DNA from: Pedobacter sp. SL55
Lineage (GTDB): Bacteria; Bacteroidota; Bacteroidia; Sphingobacteriales; Sphingobacteriaceae
Assembly (NCBI RefSeq): GCF_026625705.1
Contig: NZ_CP113059.1
Span: forward strand, 806,001-870,000
Direction of reading: 5' to 3'
DNA: 64,000 nt
The translations under genes were made by a program, and so were the position numbers. Positions 9,213 through 16,484 of the stretch are shown here, piece by piece. The notes under the pieces were generated by a model. That model was not told the DNA's origin and made no database searches. It was given only the letters and a program-made list of their open reading frames with translations. Each line of letters begins with the position of its first letter. Position 1 is the stretch's first letter.

Positions 9213-10300
9213 TACCAACCTTTCTTTATTAAAGCAACGATTTTCTCTCTATCTGTATCAGTGACCCACCAACCACAAGGAATATGAACCATCTTACGGT
9301 AAAATAAGTCCAAATTTGGTAGCTCAGCGGGAAAATCATTTAAATAATCATGCAAATCGTTACGTTTATGAAGCTCAGAAGCCATAACTCCATTTTCTGC
9401 CATCATTTGAATAAACCTAGCTCTGTTATCTACTTTGAGTGTGTATAACCAATATGACGGCTCTGTATCTGGGTAATAGTTTATTAGTTCTACGGCTTTA
9501 ACACCTTTTAGGTGCTCGTCGAAAAACTTACCATTATCAATATAGCGGTGTACTAAATTCTCTATTTGGGCGAGCTGCGCAATGCCTATTGTCGCATTGA
9601 CGTTGTTCATGTGATATTTATAACCTTGAATTTGAATATTATTATCCATCCTAGTTAATTTTTTATCAAGTCCAAACCATCTTATTATTTTCCCTTTTTC
9701 ATATAAGTCTTTATCTAAAATTTGTAACGCACCACCGTCAATAGTTGTTAAGTGTTTTATCGCTTGAAAAGAATAGACTGTGAAAGGAAAGTGATTTCCA
9801 GTCTTCTTACCTTTATATTTAGCACCCAGAGCGTGAGCCGCATCTTCAATTACCGGGATATTATATTTTTCAGAAATTTCCTGAACACGTTTTACGTCCA
9901 CAGGTATGCCTGCATAATCTACCACGATTATAGCTTTAGTTCTAGGATTGATTGCTTTTTCTACCGACTCTGCGCTTATGTTTCCTGTTTCATAGTCTAC
10001 ATCTGCCCATCTGACTTTTGCACCAACCATTTTAATTGCTACATTTGTCGGCTCGGCCGTTAACGCAGTAGTTATTACTTCATCTCCTTCTTTAACGCCT
10101 GCTAAAATTAAGGCAATATGTAAAGCTGCCGTGCCAGAGTTTAGTGACAGAGTATAACCTCCACCAATATAATTCTCAAATTTTCTTTCAAACTCGTCCA
10201 CTGTATCACCTTGGGCGACATAGCCACTGTATAGTACTTCTTCAAGTAACGGCATTAAAATTTCTCGGGACGGAATACTCGTTTTTACTAAAGGTAACAT
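9212..10300 (-). CDS. DegT/DnrJ/EryC1/StrS-family sugar aminotransferase (PseC-like)
   Basis: A 362-residue PLP enzyme expected to aminate a keto-sugar nucleotide, usually at C-4. Visible are ALTAEPTNVAIKMVGAKVRW, VIEDAAHALGAKYKG (PLP-phosphate/ring contacts) and YSFQAIKHLTTIDGGA with the catalytic Lys at about residue 182. It begins 7 bases after the FnlA/PseB-like dehydratase ends. That enzyme makes a 4-keto-6-deoxy hexosamine nucleotide, so the pair probably gives a 4-amino-4,6-dideoxy sugar. The next gene is a paralogue in tandem. Confidence 0.86.
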   Translation of the reverse strand: MLPLVKTSIPSREILMPLLEEVLYSGYVAQGDTVDEFERKFENYIGGGYTLSLNSGTAALHIALILAGVKEGDEVITTALTAEPTNVAIKMVGAKVRWADVDYETGNISAESVEKAINPRTKAIIVVDYAGIPVDVKRVQEISEKYNIPVIEDAAHALGAKYKGKKTGNHFPFTVYSFQAIKHLTTIDGGALQILDKDLYEKGKIIRWFGLDKKLTRMDNNIQIQGYKYHMNNVNATIGIAQLAQIENLVHRYIDNGKFFDEHLKGVKAVELINYYPDTEPSYWLYTLKVDNRARFIQMMAENGVMASELHKRNDLHDYLNDFPAELPNLDLFYRKMVHIPCGWWVTDTDREKIVALIKKGW

Positions 10301-10307
10301 CTTTTTA

Positions 10308-11333
10308 TTACTTTTTGTCGTGTGAAGATAGTTCTTCTCTTACGTAATCTAATGTCAATAGAAGTGCTTTTAGCTCTTCTGTTGTTAATCTTTTAGTATT
10401 ATCAGAGTTATACTCGCTATCAAAAAGTTTAGGTCCATCTTCTTGAACATATTTTGTATAGTTCAAATCTCTAAAATCAGCTGGTACTCTATAGAATCGT
10501 CCCAAATCTTCGGCTTTCGACATTTCTTCTTTAGAACACAATGTTTCGTATTTTTTTTCTGAATGCCTCTCTCCAATGATGTGAATTTCATTTTCAGCAT
10601 TAAAAAGCTCCTTTAATGCTTGTGCCAATGTTTTGATTGAAGCTCCTGGCGATTTTTGTACAAAAATATCGCCTGGGGTTCCATTCTCAAAAGCGAATTT
10701 TACCAATTCTACCGAATCATCCAGTGACATCATAAATCTTGTCATATCTGGATTCGTTATAGTTAATGGTTTGCCTTGCTTTATTTGTTGAATAAACAAC
10801 GGGATAATAGATCCTCTAGAGCACATCACATTACCATATCTAGTTGCCGTATAAATTGCATCAATATTTTTAACTCTGGAATCTCTAGCTTTAGAAACTG
10901 CTATTTTTTCCATCATTGCTTTCGAAATTCCCATAGCATTAATTGGATACACTGCTTTATCTGTACTCAAAACAACTACGCGTTTAACGTCATTTCTAGC
11001 GGCAGCTTCCAAGACATTTTCGGAACCTATAATATTGGTTTTGACTGCTTGTTCTGGATAAAACTCGCAGGAAGGCACTTGTTTTAAGGCCGCTGCATGA
11101 AACACGTAATCTACTCCTTGCATTGCTTGATTTATAGAATTGAAATCACGAACGTCACCTATCACGAAATTTAACTTGTCATTTTTATACTGGATACGCA
11201 TATCCTCTTGCTTTTTTTCATCACGGCTAAAAATCCTAATTTCTTTTAATTCAGAATTTAAAAACCCTTTCAACATCGCATTACCAAAAGACCCTGTTCC
11301 TCCAGTTATCAAAAGCGTTTTATTTTTATACAT
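10308..11333 (-). CDS. UDP-GlcNAc 4,6-dehydratase, inverting (FnlA/CapE/PseB type)
   Basis: A 341-residue short-chain dehydrogenase of the polysaccharide biosynthesis (CapD-like) family. It has the NAD(P) loop LLITGGTGSFGNAML, the DVRD motif, FHAAALKQVPSCEFYP, and a catalytic region STDKAVYPINAMGISKAMME in which Met replaces the usual Tyr of YxxxK, as is normal for this inverting branch. The C-terminus YNSDNTKRLTTEELKALL matches FnlA/CapE relatives. No FnlB/FnlC partners are present; instead two aminotransferases and a GNAT follow, so a PseB-PseC-PseH-like route is as likely as a fucosamine route. Confidence 0.86.
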   Translation of the reverse strand: MYKNKTLLITGGTGSFGNAMLKGFLNSELKEIRIFSRDEKKQEDMRIQYKNDKLNFVIGDVRDFNSINQAMQGVDYVFHAAALKQVPSCEFYPEQAVKTNIIGSENVLEAAARNDVKRVVVLSTDKAVYPINAMGISKAMMEKIAVSKARDSRVKNIDAIYTATRYGNVMCSRGSIIPLFIQQIKQGKPLTITNPDMTRFMMSLDDSVELVKFAFENGTPGDIFVQKSPGASIKTLAQALKELFNAENEIHIIGERHSEKKYETLCSKEEMSKAEDLGRFYRVPADFRDLNYTKYVQEDGPKLFDSEYNSDNTKRLTTEELKALLLTLDYVREELSSHDKK

Positions 11334-11339
11334 AAATTT

Positions 11340-12431
11340 TTAATTTAAAATTTTATTAATAAAGTACCTACCAGTTAATATTAACAATGTTATGAAAACA
11401 ACAAAAATCCCACCCAACACAATACCTTTAGCCTTACCAAATTTCTCTTTCTGCAAAGGATAAATTGGCCCATCCACAATTTGCAGTAAAGGCGCTTCTT
11501 TCATCAAAGCCATTTTAGACATTTCTAGATTTTGAATTAAAGAGCTTAAGATTGCTTTATTGGTTTCGGCCGATGCTTGTGCCCTTTGAATTGGGGCTAC
11601 ACGTTGCACCTGCCTAGTTGGGTTCATATTTGGTGTGGCATCAGAAACTGCCGCAGCATTATAAATTGCTCCATTCATCACTGCTCTAACCGAATCTGTT
11701 TTGCGTTGTAAAATAGCTACGTTAGCTAGAGATTTTTTAGTTTTAGTCTCCACGTAAAAATCATTTACATTTTCAACGATTTCCTCATTAAATCTTTTCG
11801 CAAAAACCTCATTTGTTGATTTCACATCGACTTGGATTTTACTCAGCTTTTTATCTGGCTTGGCCACCGAAAGATAATTTTTACCTATATCTTCTACAAT
11901 ACTTCCGACCACGCTATCACGCAAGCGGTCTCTTTTCACCAACTCAAAATCGCCGACTTTAAATTTTAGCTTGATCAACTGCTCATTTTCGCCCCAAACT
12001 TTTCTTAATTCATTGATCTCAATGTATTTTTCGATAAGCGGTTGGTTAGAACCTGTATCAACAGGGCTAAACAACGCTTTTTCTATCATCTTTCTAGATT
12101 TATAGAAATCCAAAATATTATCCCCTTGGAACATGTCTCCTCCACCACCGCCTAAGTCAATACCCATCATTGAGGCTACACCTGCATAAGCACCTAAGCC
12201 TCCCCCACTCTTTTCTCCGCTCTCTAAAACAAACGTAGTAGTAGCAGTATATATCGGTTTTTTAGTAAAAGAATAGCCCAAGCCAAGTAAAGCACCTACC
12301 AACCCCGCGGCAATAATGATCCATTTCTTACTCCACAGGTATTGCCACCACTCTCTTATTTTTAAGATGAGTTCCTTTAAAGAAATCTCATCTTCTTGTA
12401 TGTTTTTATTTTTTTCTAAATCGTTTGTCAT
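11340..12431 (-). CDS. Wzz-type polysaccharide chain-length determinant
   Basis: A 363-residue polysaccharide co-polymerase with two membrane spans: WIIIAAGLVGALLGLGYSF near residues 38-56 and VLGGIFVVFITLLILTGRYF at the C-terminus. Between them is a large periplasmic helical domain, with PIYTATTTFVLESG typical of Wzz and a GNVR-like region towards the second span. There is no C-terminal tyrosine-kinase domain, so it is a PCP1-like form, or one whose kinase is encoded elsewhere. A short acidic cytoplasmic N-terminus precedes the first span. It lies between the sugar genes and should set chain length with the EpsG/Wzy protein. Confidence 0.88.
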   Translation of the reverse strand: MTNDLEKNKNIQEDEISLKELILKIREWWQYLWSKKWIIIAAGLVGALLGLGYSFTKKPIYTATTTFVLESGEKSGGGLGAYAGVASMMGIDLGGGGGDMFQGDNILDFYKSRKMIEKALFSPVDTGSNQPLIEKYIEINELRKVWGENEQLIKLKFKVGDFELVKRDRLRDSVVGSIVEDIGKNYLSVAKPDKKLSKIQVDVKSTNEVFAKRFNEEIVENVNDFYVETKTKKSLANVAILQRKTDSVRAVMNGAIYNAAAVSDATPNMNPTRQVQRVAPIQRAQASAETNKAILSSLIQNLEMSKMALMKEAPLLQIVDGPIYPLQKEKFGKAKGIVLGGIFVVFITLLILTGRYFINKILN

Positions 12432-12444
12432 TATTCGATCAATG

Positions 12445-13500
12445 CTAAACTAAATGTTTTTTATCTTGTAGTGTTGTTTTTTCTATTTTACGCTGCTGGT
12501 AAATGCTTGAAATGATTTCGACTACTTCTATACCTTCTGGTAAAGATACGTGAGGTTTTTCTAAACCATTTAACGTATTTACCACATTTTCTATGACCTG
12601 TTGATGGTTAGATGCCGAGCCTTTATAAGCGCCATAATGATTTACCAATTGGTGCTCATCCAAAACCGGCCTTTCGGCACCATCAATTTGGCAATATTCT
12701 AACACATTCATATACTGACCACCAATTTTTACCGTGCCTTTTTCGGCAATTACCGTAATGCTACTTTCAAAATTACTTTGGAAGATTGATGTAGAATAGG
12801 AAATTGTACCCGCCGCTCCATTTGCCAATTCAAATTTGATTAAACCACTGTCTTCAAATGCTGTAGTTTCTTGGTGGTTGAAATTATAAAAGTCGGCGTT
12901 GATATTTGTGATTTTGCCGAAAGTCCAGTTCAACACATCAATAAAATGCGAAAACTGGGTAAACAAAGGACCACCATCAAGTGCTAATGTGCCATGCCAA
13001 CTTCCTTTGGTATAATAATGCTCGTCTCTATTCCAAAAGCAGTTCATTTGGATCATAAAGATTTTACCCAAAGCGCCGCTTTCAACCAATTGTTTCAACC
13101 ACTTTACTGTAGCAGAATATCTATTTTGTACTACTGGGAAAGCGTGCCTATCATTTTTATTCGCTGCTGCTAAAATTGCGTAGGCTTCCTCGATTTGTAA
13201 GGCTATCGGTTTTTCGATCACTACATGATATCCTTCGTCAATACACTTAACTGCTTGCTCGGCATGCAATCCGTTTGGTGTACAGATATTGATCACATCG
13301 GCATTCATACCAGACTCTAAAAAAGTGTCTATATTGAAAAAATGTGGCACATGGTAATTGGAAATCTGTAGTTCTTTAGGTTCCCGCAAATCTATAGTAG
13401 CTACCAATTCGGCGTTTGGATGTTTAGCCACCAGTTCGGCATGTCTTTTACCGATATGCCCACAACCTAAAACAGCAAACCTAATTTTCCTCAATGCCAA
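12445..13500 (-). CDS. wbpB: Gfo/Idh/MocA oxidoreductase, WbpB-like
   Basis: A 351-residue NAD-dependent sugar dehydrogenase. The Rossmann loop is RFAVLGCGHIGKRHAELVAK, and the conserved EKPIAL motif near residue 95 carries the catalytic Lys. Middle and C-terminal parts have the usual beta-sheet substrate domain (GSWHGTLALDGGPLFTQFSH). Its start overlaps the acetyltransferase gene's end by 20 bases. Together with the WbpA, WbpE and WbpD homologues just upstream it should oxidise C-3 of UDP-GlcNAcA before transamination. The symbol rests on this four-gene context. Confidence 0.85.
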   Translation of the reverse strand: MALRKIRFAVLGCGHIGKRHAELVAKHPNAELVATIDLREPKELQISNYHVPHFFNIDTFLESGMNADVINICTPNGLHAEQAVKCIDEGYHVVIEKPIALQIEEAYAILAAANKNDRHAFPVVQNRYSATVKWLKQLVESGALGKIFMIQMNCFWNRDEHYYTKGSWHGTLALDGGPLFTQFSHFIDVLNWTFGKITNINADFYNFNHQETTAFEDSGLIKFELANGAAGTISYSTSIFQSNFESSITVIAEKGTVKIGGQYMNVLEYCQIDGAERPVLDEHQLVNHYGAYKGSASNHQQVIENVVNTLNGLEKPHVSLPEGIEVVEIISSIYQQRKIEKTTLQDKKHLV

Positions 13501-14077
13501 TTTGTGCTAATTTAGTAATCTGATTATCTACCAATTGATATTTCTCTCCACTTTCTGGACATTGAGTAACATTACTTACGTTAAAATTCAAGGTGTGTCC
13601 ATGTTCGCTTACCCACCCCACATGTACTGCGGGATTGCCCATTACCAAAGAGTAAGGTTTCACGTCTTTAGTGATTACCGTACCCGCAGCAACAAAGGCA
13701 TAAGAGCCAATGGTATTACCACAAACAATAGTTGCATTGGCGCCAATGGATGCTCCTTTTTTAACAACTGTTTTTTTAAATTCCGCTTTACGGTTAATAA
13801 AGCTCCTAGGGTTTTTAACATTGGTAAATACCACCGAAGGACCAATAAAAACATCGTCTTCGAGCATTACTCCCTCGTAAACTGATACGTTGTTTTGGAT
13901 TTTAACGCCATTGCCAATCTCTACTTGGTCGGCTATCATTACATTTTGGCCCAGACTACAGTTACTTCCTATTTTTGCGTGAGGCATGATATGGCAAAAA
14001 TGCCAAATTTTAGTCCCAGCACCTATTTTTGCGCCCTCATCTACCACTGCTGTTTCATGTACAAAATAATTAGGCAT
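13481..14077 (-). CDS. wbpD: UDP-amino-sugar N-acetyltransferase, WbpD/WlbB-like
   Basis: About 198 residues from ATG 14077 (MPNYFVHETAVVDEGAKIGA); an upstream ATG at 14113 would only add 12 residues lying inside the previous gene. The protein is almost wholly a hexapeptide beta-helix: IWHFCHIMPHAKIGSNCSLG, VMIADQVEIGNGVKIQNNVS, VFIGPSVVFTNVKNPRSF. This pattern matches acetyltransferases that acetylate the 3-amino group of UDP-GlcNAc3NA. It overlaps the aminotransferase stop by 8 bases and the oxidoreductase start by 20, so the wbp genes are tightly coupled. Confidence 0.88.
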   Translation of the reverse strand: MPNYFVHETAVVDEGAKIGAGTKIWHFCHIMPHAKIGSNCSLGQNVMIADQVEIGNGVKIQNNVSVYEGVMLEDDVFIGPSVVFTNVKNPRSFINRKAEFKKTVVKKGASIGANATIVCGNTIGSYAFVAAGTVITKDVKPYSLVMGNPAVHVGWVSEHGHTLNFNVSNVTQCPESGEKYQLVDNQITKLAQIGIEEN

Positions 14078-15200
14078 TTGCAAAAAAAGCATTGATGTGA
14101 GCAATGACATCATCTTGTTGTGTTATCGACAGATGAGCGATAGGCAAGGCTAATACTGTACCGCAAAGGTCTTCTGCAACAGGAAAATCGCCAACTTTAT
14201 AGCCCAATGAAGAAAAAGCCTGCTGCAAATGATTAGGTTGCGAATAATAAATCATTGTGGCAATATCTTGATCTGCTAAATACGCTTTGAGTTGGTCTCG
14301 CTGTCTGGAACTTTTTAAAACGATACAATACTGGTTGAAACTATGTTTTGTATATTCTCTTTTAACGGAAATACCGATATCAAGCGATTTTAATCCTTCG
14401 TTATAGCGCTGGGCTAAAGCTATCCTTTTCTCAATATTAACGTCTAGCTGTGCAAGCTGATGAGATAAAATGGCCGCCTGCAAAGTATCTAATCTAGAAT
14501 TAACACCAACATATTGGTGGTCATATTTCTTTTGTTGCCCGTGGTTGGCCAACATTTTTAGCTTGTTTGCCAAAAATTGGTCTCGTGTAAAAGTGGCACC
14601 GCCATCGCCAAAACAGGCTAGATTTTTAGTCGGGAAGAAAGAGGTACAGCCTATGGCTCCAAAAGTACCTAGCTTTTCTCCATTATACTCGCTTCCTAAA
14701 GCCTGCGCCACATCTTCAATTACAAATATTTGATGTTGATTGGCTAGTGTCAAAATGGGCTCCATGTCTGCTGCAGCACCAAACAGATGAACCACAATTA
14801 TCGCTTTGGTTTTATTGCTTATCTTTTCCTCGATGTTTTTTGCCGTGATATTAAAATCTTCAGGAGATACATCTGCAAATACGGGGGTCAATCCTAAAAA
14901 AGCTACAGCTTCGGCTGCTGCAATGAAATTAAAAGTAGGAACAATCACTTCGTCGCCTTGGTTTAAGCCTAAAGCCATCAGCGCTAAACAAAGTGCATCT
15001 GTACCGTTTCCACAAGGGATAACGTGGTTAACATTGAGATAGTCGGCCAGTTGATTTGCAAATCGTCCAACTTCTGGACCATTAATATAAGCGCCATCAC
15101 TTAACACTTTTAGAACAATTCCGTCAAGTTCTGCTTTATTAGCGCTATAGAGTTGCGCAGCATCAAAAAATGGCACTTTCACCTTAAAGTCGGGCATCAA
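14070..15200 (-). CDS. wbpE: DegT-family aminotransferase, WbpE-like
   Basis: A 376-residue PLP-dependent aminotransferase. It shows GNGTDALCLALMALG, VIVPTFNFIAAAEAVAFLG, VIEDVAQALGSEYNGEKLG and the lysine motif GCTSFFPTKNLACFGDGGA, all canonical. In this cluster it should convert UDP-3-keto-GlcNAcA to UDP-GlcNAc3NA with glutamate. It overlaps the dehydrogenase gene end by 17 bases and the acetyltransferase start by 8. Unlike the DegT protein at 8148-9212 all key residues are intact. Confidence 0.9.
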   Translation of the reverse strand: MMPDFKVKVPFFDAAQLYSANKAELDGIVLKVLSDGAYINGPEVGRFANQLADYLNVNHVIPCGNGTDALCLALMALGLNQGDEVIVPTFNFIAAAEAVAFLGLTPVFADVSPEDFNITAKNIEEKISNKTKAIIVVHLFGAAADMEPILTLANQHQIFVIEDVAQALGSEYNGEKLGTFGAIGCTSFFPTKNLACFGDGGATFTRDQFLANKLKMLANHGQQKKYDHQYVGVNSRLDTLQAAILSHQLAQLDVNIEKRIALAQRYNEGLKSLDIGISVKREYTKHSFNQYCIVLKSSRQRDQLKAYLADQDIATMIYYSQPNHLQQAFSSLGYKVGDFPVAEDLCGTVLALPIAHLSITQQDDVIAHINAFFANA

Positions 15201-16452
15201 TAATTCTACGGTCTAAAAAAGCTTTGGTATCAAAAATTACGGCTTGCTCTCCATTTTTCAATGCCCCAAAATCTAACGTAAGAAACTCTTGATGACTTAC
15301 AGCCAAAATAATGCTATCGTATTTGTCTTCTAAATTTGATAAAAGTGTAATACCGTATTCTTCGTGCACTTGCGCCTTATCAGCATAAGGATCGTAAACA
15401 GCTACATTTATACCAAACTGTAGTAATTCGTGATAGATATCAATTACCCTAGAGTTTCTAATATCTGGACAGTTTTCTTTGAAAGTAATCCCTAAGATTA
15501 AAGCTTTAGAGCCTTTAATGGCATTCCCTTTTTTGATAAGCAGTTTTACCACTTTATTAGCGACAAACATGCCCATATCATCATTTACACGACGACCAGA
15601 TAAAATTACCTGAGGATGGTAGCCTAGCAGCTGCGCCTTATGTGCCAAATAATACGGATCTACACCGATACAATGACCACCAACCAAACCTGGCTTAAAT
15701 TTTAAAAAGTTCCATTTGGTGCCTGCCGCTTCAATTACATCATTGGTATCTATACCTACACGATCGAAAATTAAAGCCAATTCGTTTACGAAAGAGATGT
15801 TGATATCACGTTGGGCATTTTCAATGGCTTTAGAAGCTTCTGCTACTTTGATACTGGGCGCCTTGTGCGTACCAGCAGTAATAATGCTAGCGTACAAGCC
15901 ATCTACAACATCTGCAATGGCAGGAGTAGAACCCGAGGTTACTTTCCTTATTTTAGTAAGTGTATTTACTTTATCTCCTGGGTTGATCCGTTCTGGAGAG
16001 TAACCACAAAAGAAATCAATGTTATACTTTAATCCAGCATATTTCTCCAATACCGGCACACAATCTTCTTCTGTACAACCTGGATATACAGTAGATTCGT
16101 AAATTACGATATCGCCTTTTTTAAGCACAGTTCCCAACATTTGGGATGCTTTTAGCAAAGGCAACAAATCTGGAGATTTGAATTGATCTATTGGCGTGGG
16201 TACCGTTACAATGAAAACATTACATTTCGAAATATCATTTACCGTAGAAGAAAATACCAAACTTCCGGTAGACAATACTTCTTGAAGCAAGTTCATATCG
16301 GCTTCTTTGGTTCTATCGTATCCTTTTTGAAGTTCGGCAGCCCGCTCTACATCAATATCAAAACCAACTACCTTATATTTTTTGGCAAATGCTATAGCTA
16401 GCGGTAAGCCAACGTATCCTAAGCCAATAACACCAATATGGTAATTACTCAT
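15184..16452 (-). CDS. wbpA: UDP-N-acetyl-D-glucosamine 6-dehydrogenase (WbpA/VipA type)
   Basis: A 422-residue nucleotide-sugar dehydrogenase. It begins IGVIGLGYVGLPLAIAFAKK (NAD-binding), has ESTVYPGCTEE in the middle and the catalytic cysteine in LVGGHCIGVDPYYLAHKA, a form of the motif typical of UDP-HexNAc rather than UDP-glucose dehydrogenases. The C-terminal UDP-binding domain has GITFKENCPDIRNSRVIDI. It should oxidise UDP-GlcNAc to the uronic acid, the first step towards the diacetamido uronic acid built by the next three genes. Confidence 0.92.
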   Translation of the reverse strand: MSNYHIGVIGLGYVGLPLAIAFAKKYKVVGFDIDVERAAELQKGYDRTKEADMNLLQEVLSTGSLVFSSTVNDISKCNVFIVTVPTPIDQFKSPDLLPLLKASQMLGTVLKKGDIVIYESTVYPGCTEEDCVPVLEKYAGLKYNIDFFCGYSPERINPGDKVNTLTKIRKVTSGSTPAIADVVDGLYASIITAGTHKAPSIKVAEASKAIENAQRDINISFVNELALIFDRVGIDTNDVIEAAGTKWNFLKFKPGLVGGHCIGVDPYYLAHKAQLLGYHPQVILSGRRVNDDMGMFVANKVVKLLIKKGNAIKGSKALILGITFKENCPDIRNSRVIDIYHELLQFGINVAVYDPYADKAQVHEEYGITLLSNLEDKYDSIILAVSHQEFLTLDFGALKNGEQAVIFDTKAFLDRRIIDARL

Positions 16453-16484
16453 TTATATAGTTAAAAACAATGATTGGGAACCAA

